This document shows positions 8,867 to 16,723 of a DNA stretch of 64,000 nucleotides, piece by piece. The stretch's first letter is position 1. Every line of letters begins with the position of its first letter. Source of the DNA: Roseinatronobacter sp052379845 (GTDB taxonomy: Bacteria > Pseudomonadota > Alphaproteobacteria > Rhodobacterales > Rhodobacteraceae); assembly GCA_052379845.1 (NCBI GenBank), contig JBQTCF010000002.1. One strand, written 5' to 3'. The position numbers and the translations under genes were made by a program. The notes beneath the pieces are model-generated. The model saw only the letters and a list, made by a program, of their open reading frames with translations, searched no databases and was not told where the DNA came from.

Positions 8867-9363
8867 TTCACACCTCGCGAAAAATCTGTCCCTCGCACAA
8901 TTCAGGTGAAGTCCCCATAAATTGTGGCACTGGCGCACTCCGCCTCAATCGATTTCATGGTGACATGAGATACAGGAATGACCCAAAGGATAATAGACCA
9001 ATCTGCCCACATTCATAAATACATATCGCTAAATGCGTCACATCTCTCACATGGTCGTAAAACTCAGCATCAGCCCGGCTGCGGCAGACCCGAAGAGCAC
9101 CCAGATCAGCCAGAACCCGACCCGCGCAATCTGACTATCTGCTGCACATGGCAAGTCATTGATCCACGTCTTGGCCACGGATGAATGTCATTAGAAAAGC
9201 TGGGCTTGGTTCAATTTGACAGTTACAGCACAGCACGCCGCTTGTTCTGCATGGTATGATCTTCGACAATGCGGCCATAAAATATTCCTTTTTAACAATT
9301 AAGTAAATTTCAATGGTCGAAGTGTATTCGTTCTGATGACTCTCTTGGCACCGAGACTTGGAA
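8867..9363. other. Intergenic region with sbtA promoter and possible small ORF
   Basis: Nearly 500 bp lie between sbtA (leftward) and the next rightward gene. No standard-size gene is visible. A 43-codon minus-strand frame at 9047-9178 is listed separately. The stretch 9250-9340 is AT-rich, as expected for a promoter of the rightward genes. Confidence 0.5.
9047..9178 (-). CDS. Possible small single-span membrane protein (43 aa)
   Basis: This frame starts at GTG 9178 (MAKTWINDLPCAADSQIARV) and ends at TGA 9047. Its C-terminal half, GFWLIWVLFGSAAAGLMLSF, would be a good transmembrane helix. There is no strong Shine-Dalgarno, and I recognise no family. It lies on the same strand as, and upstream of, sbtA. 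It may be a chance frame. Confidence 0.3.
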   Translation of the reverse strand: MAKTWINDLPCAADSQIARVGFWLIWVLFGSAAAGLMLSFTTM

Positions 9364-9681
9364 ATGCGGCTTTCACGCGAATATCTGATACCTGTCCTGG
9401 TGTCGATCGGCGGAACCGCCGGTCTGGCAATACCGTATTTACAGCCCAGAACAGGCGATGATGTGACGGCTATTTTGTTCGTGCCGTCCCTGTCGGGTAC
9501 GGATCGCTTGCGCGAGATTGCAGCATTGAATGTGCCAATCCGGGATATTTTATGGAATGGCCACCTTGCTGTTCTGGATGTTTCGTCACTTCCTGGCGCG
9601 GAGCGTATCGGTCTTGCTCGTCTCTTGAATTCACCTGCGATGCAGATGTCCATCACATCAAAAGTGCTCTGCACCAATTAA
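9364..9681 (+). CDS. Hypothetical protein with N-terminal membrane anchor
   Basis: This 105-residue frame starts at ATG 9364 (MRLSREYLIPVLVSIGGTAG); a TTG two codons upstream is an alternative. Residues about 6-25 (YLIPVLVSIGGTAGLAIPYL) look like a signal anchor, and the remainder is mildly polar with no motif I recognise (GDDVTAILFVPSLSGTDRLREIAALNVPIRDILWNG). It ends 20 bp before the start of the chemotaxis receptor reading frame, so the two may have been one transcription unit. Confidence 0.45.
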   Translation: MRLSREYLIPVLVSIGGTAGLAIPYLQPRTGDDVTAILFVPSLSGTDRLREIAALNVPIRDILWNGHLAVLDVSSLPGAERIGLARLLNSPAMQMSITSKVLCTN

Positions 9682-9701
9682 TGCTGCAAGAAGGCACCAA
9701 A

Positions 9702-11256
9702 ATGACGATAACAGACACTTCTATCCCACAAGCGCTCGTCGATATCAGACAAAAAGGGGCGCTGGCAGTCTGTGCTCTTTTATGGGGTATCGTTGTCCAG
9801 ATTGCGTTGATCGGTCTCGTGCTGGGAATACCCTGCACCTATGTCACAATCACCGCGGCCATTCTGGCAGGCGTGGTAACCCTTGAATATCGGCGCAATC
9901 CAACAGGGCAGTCCGTGCAACTTAGTTCGGCAGCGGCGCTCGCAGTCGGCATCGGCCTTGTTGTTTACCAGTATTCCGATCACCCTTGGCAAGTTGACAG
10001 CCATATGCAGTTTTCGCTGGCCTCGCAGTTCTGGCGATCTACTGCAATTGGCGCGTGATTGCGTTTTACACAGCGCTTGTGGCGTTGCATCACTTGGGGT
10101 TGGGTTTCATACTGCCAAGTGCAGTCATGCCGGGCGATGCAAGTATTGGTCGAATTTTCCTGAATGCGGCTGTTTTACTGGTCGAAGCAGCAATTCTGAT
10201 CACGATTGCCGAGGTAATCCTAAAGGCATTCTATACATCGGACGCAGCAACGAAATCTGCACTTGATGCACAACAAAAAGCAGAAGAACTGCGCGTTGAG
10301 CAAGCCCGTATGGATGCGGAAGTCGCAGCAAGGAAGATGTCAGAAAAGAACGTGTCGTGCGCGAGCTGGAAGCGGGCTTGCTGCGCATGAGCGAGGGCGA
10401 TCTTGCCACAGACATTGAAAGTCCGACCAACGACCCCTTCCCGCTCGAATACGAGAGTATCCGCCAAGCGTTTAATGAAGTATCGTCGCAGCTTGCCTCA
10501 ACCATGTCGCGGATCATCGCTGTTGCGGGCCAAGTGCGTGGTGGTTCCGAGGAGATCACCTCTGCCTCGCAAGATCTTGCTGGCCGCGCGGAAACTCAGG
10601 CCGCAACCTTGGAGCAGTCCGCCGCAGCCCTGCACGAGTTGACCGAAAGCGTGCGCTCAACTGCGGGGCTTGCACGAGACGCGCAGGACTCAACCCGCGA
10701 GAACCGGACATCTGCGGAACAAGGCGCCTTGATTGTTCAGCGGGCAATCAGTGCCATGAAGCAGATCGAAAAATCATCAGAGCAAATCAACCGTATCATC
10801 GGTGTCATTGACGAGATCGCGTTCCAGACCAATCTGCTTGCGCTCAACGCAGGTGTCGAAGCGGCACGCGCCGGTGAGACAGGTCGCGGGTTTTCGGTCG
10901 TTGCCTCCGAGGTGCGCGCCCTGGCACAACGCGCTTCCGAGTCGGCTCGTGCGATAAAATCCTTGATTCTGGAAAGCACGCAACAGGTGCAAGAAGGGTC
11001 TTTGCTCGTTTTGCAAGCTGGTGAAAGTCTGGACCAGATCCTTGTGAAAGCAAAAACCGTCGCTGAGCAAGCCTCCGTAATCTCTGTTGCCGCGAATGAT
11101 CAGGCAAATTCCCTGGGCGAGATCAATTCAGGTGTGAACCAACTCGATCAGGTGACACAACAAAATGCGGCTGTGGCTGAAGAATGCAATGCTGCCGCCG
11201 CATCATTGCTGCAACAGTCAGGCGCATTGACAGTGAAAGATAAAGTGAGTTCATGA
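9702..11256 (+). pseudogene. Methyl-accepting chemotaxis protein, disrupted by two frameshifts
   Basis: Three successive frames together make one receptor. Frame 1, from ATG 9702, encodes membrane segments (ALAVCALLWGIVVQIALIGLVLG and others). Around 10018-10026 the protein jumps by minus one base: reading QFSLALAVLAIYCNWRVIAFYTALVALHH needs one more base. Around 10330-10345 a second missing base joins KAEELRVEQARMDAEVAA to RKERVVRELEAGLLRMSEGDLATDI. The rest is a standard signalling hairpin with the tip IDEIAFQTNLLALNAGVEAA and the coupling region GRGFSVVASEVRALAQRA. The receptor has about six N-terminal membrane spans and no periplasmic domain, so it would sense a membrane or cytoplasmic cue. 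Either a true pseudogene or base-loss errors in the assembly. Confidence 0.8.
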
Positions 11257-11371
11257 GCGTAGCGCCGGCAATTGAAGGCGCCGCGTGTTCAGAATGGTTT
11301 CGCTAAAAGTAGGCATGCTGTGGCTTTTTTGGTATCGTGAGTTTTCATTAGTCTCAGTTGGAGGGCATCGA

Positions 11372-12115
11372 ATGCGCCTGGTTATACTGATTTGTCTCAC
11401 TCTGACTTTACTGCCATCAATTGCTGGCGCCCAAGCGGGTCTCGGATCTTTTGATTTCATTGGCAAACGCGAGAACCGCCCTGCTGTTCAATCCGGGTTT
11501 GCCCATCCCAATGGCGCGCAGGTGACTTGTTTCTCCCTTCCCGGATCCTCCTGCCACGGGGTGGATTGTCAAACCGACCGTGAACGAGCTCAGCTTATCC
11601 AACGCACACCGGATAACCTTGAGGGGGAGGCCTACAGGTATTCGTTGTCATTTTTCTTGCCATCAGATTTTGTCGATGTGCGGCCTGCAAATCTTATGAT
11701 TTGGGAGGTAAAGCCTGCCGGAACCGGGAAACCATCAGCTGTCGTCGAGGTTATCGATGGACATCTACAGTTTTCGTTATCGAATCCTGGTGTCACCCAA
11801 GCCGACCTTATGAACCCCGAAAGGCCTTTGATCATTAGACGCCTTGGTGCAATCCCGAAGGGACAATGGACCGATATCGTCGTCGATGCCAGATGGTCAC
11901 ATGGGGCTGATGGTGTGCTTCATGTCTATCAAAATGGTCGACGCGTTGTTGAACACCGCGGGGCAAATATCGATGCAAAGAGTGCTCGTCAGCAGGTGAT
12001 GTATGGCTTGTATCGCAGCTTCATCAGCCGCTACTTGAATGCAAAAGGCGTATCACAGATGCCCATGCAGCAGGCCTGCTTTGCAAATGTCTCACGTCAA
12101 CGCATACAGTTCTAG
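11372..12115 (+). CDS. Secreted polysaccharide lyase-like protein
   Basis: A 247-residue protein started at ATG 11372 behind TTGGAGGG. A signal peptide (MRLVILICLTLTLLPSIAGA) should direct export. The mature protein reads as a jelly-roll: RYSLSFFLPSDFVDVRPANLMIWEVKP, HLQFSLSNPGV, GQWTDIVVDARWSHGADGVLHVYQNGRRVVEHRG. The last block strongly resembles the heparin-lyase-I-like polysaccharide lyase family (Pfam Polysacc_lyase). The substrate is unknown; an acidic EPS or alginate-like polymer is plausible given the EPS genes in this window. It is about 115 bp downstream of the chemotaxis pseudogene. Confidence 0.6.
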   Translation: MRLVILICLTLTLLPSIAGAQAGLGSFDFIGKRENRPAVQSGFAHPNGAQVTCFSLPGSSCHGVDCQTDRERAQLIQRTPDNLEGEAYRYSLSFFLPSDFVDVRPANLMIWEVKPAGTGKPSAVVEVIDGHLQFSLSNPGVTQADLMNPERPLIIRRLGAIPKGQWTDIVVDARWSHGADGVLHVYQNGRRVVEHRGANIDAKSARQQVMYGLYRSFISRYLNAKGVSQMPMQQACFANVSRQRIQF

Positions 12116-12315
12116 AGAGCGCTGAGGCACAGTGCAGCGCGCGTTGTGACGTTCATCATGTTTCTCGCGAATTTCAATTTGAATCCGAGCCAAGGTTTCG
12201 TTCATCTTCGCAAGCTGCGTGTTTCGCATGATGGCGGGCACTGATTTCAGCTGATCGTGGGCACCTGTTTCACGCGATCACGGGTAGGACTGGCCAACGA
12301 ACTGCAGTTACTCCG

Positions 12316-12334
12316 CCTCCTGAAGAACAGGAGG
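12316..12334 (+). promoter_or_regulatory. Hairpin that hides the istA ribosome binding site
   Basis: CCTCCTG (12316-12322) and CAGGAGG (12328-12334) pair perfectly around the loop AAGAA. The right arm is the Shine-Dalgarno of istA, whose ATG follows at 12341. Such a hairpin would limit transposase translation. Confidence 0.55.
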
Positions 12335-12340
12335 ATCGGA

Positions 12341-12535
12341 ATGCCGACAGGACGTTTGACCATGCGCCGTATTCGGGACGTATTGAGATTGGGATTTGCC
12401 CAAGGGCTGAGCGAGCGTGCAATTGCCGCCTCGCTGGGGCTTGGGAAAGGAAGTGTTGGGGCCTATCTGCGCCGCGCGCGCGACGCGGGTTTGGCGTGGC
12501 CGCTGCCGGAGGGTCTGGATGATGACAGCCTTTAG
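12341..12535 (+). pseudogene. istA: IstA transposase, N-terminal fragment
   Basis: The frame MPTGRLTMRRIRDVLRLGFA is the beginning of the IS21 transposase, with its helix-turn-helix (LSERAIAASLGLGKGSVGAYLRRARDAGL). It stops after 64 residues at DDDSL, where full-length IstA proteins continue for several hundred residues with the DDE core. The stop lies inside the palindrome starting at 12534. No catalytic function is expected. Confidence 0.8.
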
Positions 12536-12598
12536 TATCCGTGTTGATCGAGCTGATTTTGGCGTCCAGGCTCGGTCAGCTTTATCAACACGGATACT
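12534..12598. repeat. 65-bp palindromic element at the IS21 deletion junction
   Basis: The 15-bp terminal arms AGTATCCGTGTTGAT (12534-12548) and ATCAACACGGATACT (12584-12598) are perfect inverted repeats. Inner arms AGCTGA (12551-12556) and TCAGCT (12576-12581) extend the stem after a 2-bp mismatch, leaving a 19-nt loop. The element separates the istA and istB fragments exactly. It could be a miniature inverted-repeat element or the joined ends of another deleted insertion sequence. Confidence 0.7.
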
Positions 12599-12600
12599 CA

Positions 12601-12857
12601 AGGCAATCGAGCGCACTGAATTGCTGATCCTCGACGAGTGGGGGCTGTCAGTTCTGACATCAACCAAGCGTCGCGACTTGCTTGAAATCCTCCATGATCG
12701 CCAAGGTCGTGGCGCGACCATTGTGACCAGCCAGTTGCCTGTCGATCAATGGTTCGACGTGATCGGGATCCTACCCTCGCAGATGCCATCGGTTGCGCCA
12801 CAATGCACACCGCCTGACGCTGACCGGCGAGAGCATGCGCAGAAGCTGAAGAAGTTT
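12601..12857 (+). pseudogene. istB: IstB ATPase, C-terminal fragment
   Basis: The translation IERTELLILDEWGLSVLTST and onward (RRDLLEILHDRQGRGATIVTSQLPVDQWFDVIG) is the second half of the IS21 helper ATPase IstB. It includes the Walker B-like LLILDEWG and the sensor region. The Walker A half is missing. After VIG, small indels shift the frame: the expected DPTLADAI and RLTLTGESMRR are present in other frames. It is decayed and non-functional. Confidence 0.75.
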
Positions 12858-13243
12858 CTGTCATCGCCCTGCCACGCCAGCCCGAAGTTGCGCCACATAT
12901 GTATCATCACTGCCAACAGACGAAGTGACGGGCTGTCGCGCAGTTCGTCGTCGAAGGCAAATCGCCAGTGATCGTGGCTGGGCGCGATCTGATCCGGTGT
13001 CAAACGATAGCGCGCCGGGCCAATAGCGACGTTTGCCGGGGGCAGTTTCCGCTCGGACTGCGCAATCTGGTGCTTTAGCTGCGCCACCGCGCCCGGTAGC
13101 ATTTTTATGGCGATCCTGAGATCAGGCCCAAGTGGTGCTCGCAGTTCAGATTTACCAACGATGTGCCAGAGGTCTTTCGGAACGACCAGACGAGCGAAGA
13201 ATCGTCCATTTCTGTTTAAGAGGTATCGTTGTGCGCCAGCCAT
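12846..13243 (-). pseudogene. Tyrosine recombinase (phage-type integrase), N-terminal fragment
   Basis: From ATG 13243 the minus strand encodes MAGAQRYLLNRNGRFFARLV, followed by VPKDLWHIVGKSELRAPLG and AARYRLTPDQIA-like sequence. This is the N-terminal arm-binding domain of Rhodobacterales tyrosine recombinases. Similarity fades near 12930 and no catalytic R-H-R-Y domain follows; the open frame then reads through antisense IS21 sequence. It lies 90 bp from the 3' end of tRNA-Val, the usual spacing for an integrase beside its attachment site, so an integrated element was probably lost here. Confidence 0.7.
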
Positions 13244-13332
13244 TCCAGACCCGTTTTGTAACACATTTTGTAACAGACGAAGGTAATAACCCCTTCGAAA
13301 CAAGAGGAAACCTGTGTGCATTGGGGATGGAA

Positions 13333-13407
13333 TGGTGGGCGATAACGGATTTGAACCGCTGACATCTTCGATGTGAACGAAGCGCTCTACCGCTGAGCTA
13401 ATCGCCC
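13333..13407 (-). tRNA. tRNA-Val (anticodon CAC)
   Basis: The minus strand folds as a tRNA. The acceptor arms GGGCGAT (13401-13407) and ATCGCCC (13337-13343) pair, and the D-arm TAGCTCAGCGGTAGAGC is standard. The anticodon stem CTTCG/CGAAG encloses the loop TTCACAT with anticodon CAC. The T-arm has GGTTCAAATCC and ACCA is encoded. It reads GTG valine codons. Confidence 0.95.
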
Positions 13408-13471
13408 CTGCGTGGTGCTTTACCCGCTACGCGCGATCTTCGCAAGAGGGTCCGGACAGTGGGAGCCACAG

Positions 13472-13507
13472 AAAAAACCGCCCCGCGCTATGCGGGGCGG
13501 TTTTCTG
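13472..13507. terminator. Rho-independent terminator between lon and tRNA-Val
   Basis: CCGCCCCGC (13478-13486) and GCGGGGCGG (13492-13500) form a 9-bp GC stem extended by A/T tracts on both sides, so it can act in both directions. It lies just beyond the lon stop. Confidence 0.85.
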
Positions 13508-13524
13508 TTTTATCGGGCTGCGTA

Positions 13525-15930
13525 TCAATGTGCGGCGCGCGGCTTGTCTTCGGGTGCCGGGCTTGCCAGACGGGCCAGACGCGCGGCTTCGTCCGCTTCT
13601 TCGTCCCATTCCACGGCGCTGGGTTGCGACACAAGCGCGTGGCGCAGAACATCGCGCACATTCTCGACCGGAATAATGGTCAGCCCTTCTTTCACATTGT
13701 CGGGGATCTCGCTTAGGTCCTTGACGTTTTCCTGCGGGATAAGGACGGTTGTAATCCCGCCGCGCAAGGCGGCCAACAGTTTTTCCTTCAACCCGCCAAT
13801 GGCCAGCACATTCCCGCGCAAGGTCACTTCGCCGGTCATGGCGATGTCGCGGCGCACCGGAATTTGCGTCAGCACCGAAACAATGGACGTCACCATCGCA
13901 ATACCGGCACTTGGCCCGTCTTTTGGCGTGGCGCCTTCGGGGACGTGCACATGAATGTCCAGCGCGTCGAACCGCGGCGGTTTGACCCCGATTTCCGGCG
14001 CGATGGACCGCACGAAGGAATTTGCCGCATCAATCGACTCCTTCATCACATCGCCCAGTTTGCCGGTGGTTTTCATGCGGCCCTTGCCCGGCAGGCGCAG
14101 TGCTTCGATTTGCAGCAAATCGCCGCCAACTTGCGTCCAGGCAAGGCCGGTAACAACACCGATCTGGTCTTCCTTTTCGGCCAGACCGAACCGGAAGCGC
14201 GACACACCCAGAAACTCCGCAAGGTTGTCGCGTGCAACAATTACCTTGTCGGTTTCTTTCTTGATGATCTTCGTCACCGCCTTGCGCGCGATCTTGTTCA
14301 ATTCGCGTTCAAGGTTCCGCACGCCCGCTTCGCGGGTATAGCGGCGGATGATTTCGGTAATCGCGCTGTCGGAAATCGTCATCTCACCACGGCGCAACCC
14401 ATGGTTCTTGACGGATTTTGGCAGCAGGTGCCGCCGCGCGATTTCCAGCTTCTCATCCTCCGTATAGCCGGACAGGGGAATAACCTCCATCCGATCTAGC
14501 AGCGGACCGGGCATGTTATAGCTGTTGGCCGTGGTCAGGAACATGACATTGGACAGGTCATATTCCACTTCAAGATAGTGATCCACAAAGGTGGAGTTTT
14601 GTTCAGGGTCCAGCACCTCCAGCATGGCGCTGGCGGGGTCACCGCGGAAATCCTGCCCCATCTTGTCAATCTCATCCAGCAGGATAAGGGGGTTCGTGGT
14701 CTTGGCCTTCTTCAGCGCCTGAATGATCTTGCCGGGCATGGACCCGATATAGGTGCGCCGGTGCCCGCGAATTTCGGATTCGTCGCGCACCCCACCCAGC
14801 GAGATGCGGATGAATTCGCGCCCCGTTGCCTTCGCAACGGACCGGCCAAGGCTGGTTTTGCCCACACCCGGCGGGCCGACAAGGCACATGATCGGGCCTT
14901 TCAGCTTGGCAGACCGCGCCTGAACGGCCAGATATTCGACAATGCGTTCCTTGACCTTGTCCAGACTGTAATGGTCCTGATCCAGCACTTCTTGCGCACG
15001 CCCAAGGTCTTTTTTGACGCGGCTTTTGGTGCCCCATGGAATGGCCAGCATCCAGTCCAGATAATTGCGCACCACAGTCGCTTCTGCAGACATGGGCGAC
15101 ATGTTCTTCAGCTTCTTGACTTCTGCTTCGGCCTTGATGCGGGCTTCCTTGGACAGTTTGGTGGCTGCAATGCGCTGTTCCAGTTCGGCCACTTCATTCT
15201 GGCCATCCTCGCCCTCGCCCAGTTCCTTCTGAATGGCCTTCATCTGCTCATTCAGATAATATTCGCGCTGGGTGCGCTCCATCTGGCTTTTGACGCGGGT
15301 TTTGATCTTGCGTTCCACCTGAAGGACGGACAATTCCCCCTGCATCAAGCCATAAATTTCTTCCAGCCGCGCGGAAGTGTCCTGCTTTTCCAGCAGGGCC
15401 TGTTTCTGCTGAACAGTTGCGCCCAGATGCCCCGCTGCCAGATCGGCAAGCGTTGCAGCGTCGGTTGCTTCGGCAATGGCCGCCTGCGCCTCATCGGGGA
15501 TGTTTTTGCGCACTTTGGCGTAGCGTTCAAATTCACCCTGGACTGAGCGCATGAAGGCTTTTGTTGTGGCAGCATCACCGGCAGTGTCGGGAACGGGCTG
15601 CGCGACGGCTTCGAAATAGGCGTCATTGTCAACGAATTCCGAAATCGCCACACGCGCGCGCCCTTCGACCAGCACCTTGACAGTGCCATCGGGCAGTTTC
15701 AGCAATTGCAACACACTCGACAGGACACCAACGCGGAAAATATCATCTGCGCCCGGGTCCTCTTGCGTGTGGTCCTTCTGCGAGACAAGCAGGATTTGCT
15801 TGTCATCGGCCATTACAGCTTCCAACGCACGCACGGATTTTTCGCGCCCTACGAAAAGCGGCACAATCATATGGGGAAAAACCACCATGTCGCGCAGTGG
15901 CAAAACCGGAAAACTGCTGTGTTCACTCAT
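13525..15930 (-). CDS. lon: ATP-dependent protease Lon
   Basis: An 801-residue cytoplasmic LonA protease that degrades misfolded and regulatory proteins. Start at ATG 15930 (MSEHSSFPVLPLRDMVVFPH); a TTG two codons upstream is less likely. The N-terminal substrate domain (about 1-300, with long coiled coil ENQMKAI-like helices) precedes the AAA+ module with Walker A GPPGVGKTS near 350 and Walker B LILLDEIDKMG. The protease domain has the catalytic Ser in PKDGPSAGIAM near 671 and Lys in GGLKEKLLAALRGG near 713. The gene stands alone with its own terminator and a probable heat-shock-type promoter. Confidence 0.97.
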   Translation of the reverse strand: MSEHSSFPVLPLRDMVVFPHMIVPLFVGREKSVRALEAVMADDKQILLVSQKDHTQEDPGADDIFRVGVLSSVLQLLKLPDGTVKVLVEGRARVAISEFVDNDAYFEAVAQPVPDTAGDAATTKAFMRSVQGEFERYAKVRKNIPDEAQAAIAEATDAATLADLAAGHLGATVQQKQALLEKQDTSARLEEIYGLMQGELSVLQVERKIKTRVKSQMERTQREYYLNEQMKAIQKELGEGEDGQNEVAELEQRIAATKLSKEARIKAEAEVKKLKNMSPMSAEATVVRNYLDWMLAIPWGTKSRVKKDLGRAQEVLDQDHYSLDKVKERIVEYLAVQARSAKLKGPIMCLVGPPGVGKTSLGRSVAKATGREFIRISLGGVRDESEIRGHRRTYIGSMPGKIIQALKKAKTTNPLILLDEIDKMGQDFRGDPASAMLEVLDPEQNSTFVDHYLEVEYDLSNVMFLTTANSYNMPGPLLDRMEVIPLSGYTEDEKLEIARRHLLPKSVKNHGLRRGEMTISDSAITEIIRRYTREAGVRNLERELNKIARKAVTKIIKKETDKVIVARDNLAEFLGVSRFRFGLAEKEDQIGVVTGLAWTQVGGDLLQIEALRLPGKGRMKTTGKLGDVMKESIDAANSFVRSIAPEIGVKPPRFDALDIHVHVPEGATPKDGPSAGIAMVTSIVSVLTQIPVRRDIAMTGEVTLRGNVLAIGGLKEKLLAALRGGITTVLIPQENVKDLSEIPDNVKEGLTIIPVENVRDVLRHALVSQPSAVEWDEEADEAARLARLASPAPEDKPRAAH

Positions 15931-15976
15931 GACCAAATCCTTTATTCAGGCGGTGTTCGCAACACCTTCCACCCTC

Positions 15977-16006
15977 AAATAAGGGTTGGCTTGGGGGTAT
16001 TTCAAC
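15977..16006 (-). promoter_or_regulatory. lon: Candidate heat-shock-type promoter of lon
   Basis: On the minus strand GTTGAA (16001-16006) precedes CCTTATTT (15977-15984) by 16 bp. This resembles the alphaproteobacterial RpoH pattern (CTTG ... CYTATNT) about 50 bp upstream of the lon start. lon is commonly an RpoH target; the assignment here is by eye. Confidence 0.4.
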
Positions 16007-16116
16007 CTAACGCCTGCAAATTCCCATCACAACCGGAATACTACGTCAAAACGCCCTAACGCGGGTATGTTTGCGTCAAAAGCCGGGCCAGCGCCTATAT
16101 CGGCGTATCTGAACGG

Positions 16117-16144
16117 AAAAGGGCCGCGGATGAACCGCGGCCCC
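16117..16144 (-). terminator. Terminator of the DUF2853 gene
   Basis: GGGCCGCGG (16121-16129) and CCGCGGCCC (16135-16143) form a perfect 9-bp stem with a 5-nt loop. On the minus strand it is followed by TTTT. It lies about 130 bp beyond the stop of the leftward gene. Confidence 0.65.
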
Positions 16145-16271
16145 ACTCACCCATATGCCCTTCACAGCACCGGAAGAAATAAGACCGGCCATCCTGACCA
16201 GCCTTTCTATTTACCCAATTCTGCGCGGTGGGATCAAGTCAACAAAGCTTCAAATTTGAATGACCTATCGG

Positions 16272-16613
16272 TCAGAGGTAAATATCCTCCTTACCGAAAT
16301 GTTTGGTCAGCAGGTAATAGATTACGGCGCGGTATTTATTCCGCTCTGACCGGCCATATTGTTCGATCACCGCATCAATCGCGGCGTCCAGTTCCGGCCC
16401 GTCCGGCAGGCCAAGTTTCTTGATCAGAAACCCGCTGCGCACTGTATCCAGTTCGTGTTGCTGTGTGGCGGCAACTGTGCTGGCATCGGCGTTGTAAATC
16501 GATGGGCCACATGCGATCGTCACTTTGCGCAGCAGGTCCATATCCGGGGATACCCCGCATTTTTCCCGCAAATCCGACGCGTAGCGTTCAATCAAGTCAT
16601 CCCGGCGTCCCAT
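16272..16613 (-). CDS. DUF2853 family protein
   Basis: A 113-residue cytoplasmic protein, preceded by GGGAGTGACACC. The sequence RDDLIERYASDLREKCGVSP, then LLRKVTIACGPSIYNADASTVA and SERNKYRAVIYYLLTKHFGKE, is the hallmark of DUF2853, a small helical family common in marine alphaproteobacteria and other groups. The molecular role is unknown. It stands alone with its own terminator; the upstream lytic transglycosylase is about 110 bp away on the same strand. Confidence 0.85.
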   Translation of the reverse strand: MGRRDDLIERYASDLREKCGVSPDMDLLRKVTIACGPSIYNADASTVAATQQHELDTVRSGFLIKKLGLPDGPELDAAIDAVIEQYGRSERNKYRAVIYYLLTKHFGKEDIYL

Positions 16614-16723
16614 GGTGTCACTCCCTTACCTTTTGTAAAATACATGCCTGTGCGCTTCCCGCACAGGCATGAGGATTGCAGGAAAAGGCACGCAAAACCA
16701 CCTAAAGTTTGCGCAGGCGTGCG

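Larger units (their letters stand above)
12230..12860 (+). mobile_element. IS21-family insertion sequence remnant
   Basis: The left end shows two imperfect direct copies beginning GGGCAC and ending near GATC (about 12237-12288), like the multiple terminal repeats of IS21 elements. It is followed by the N-terminus of IstA and then directly by the C-terminal half of IstB. The catalytic core of IstA and the ATPase N-terminus of IstB are deleted, and a 65-bp palindrome sits at the junction. The right end is lost where a recombinase fragment begins on the opposite strand. The element cannot be autonomous. The stretch 12116-12229 before it shows no clear gene. Confidence 0.75.
15931..16271. other. 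Intergenic region upstream of lon
   Basis: About 340 bp between lon and the DUF2853 gene, both leftward. It holds the candidate lon promoter (15977-16006) and a terminator for the DUF2853 gene (16117-16144). I see no gene in the remainder. Confidence 0.6.

Noticed and set aside
13408..13524. Distal att site or second tRNA next to tRNA-Val
   Set aside because: No second copy of the tRNA 3' end was found by eye; the stretch holds only the lon terminator.
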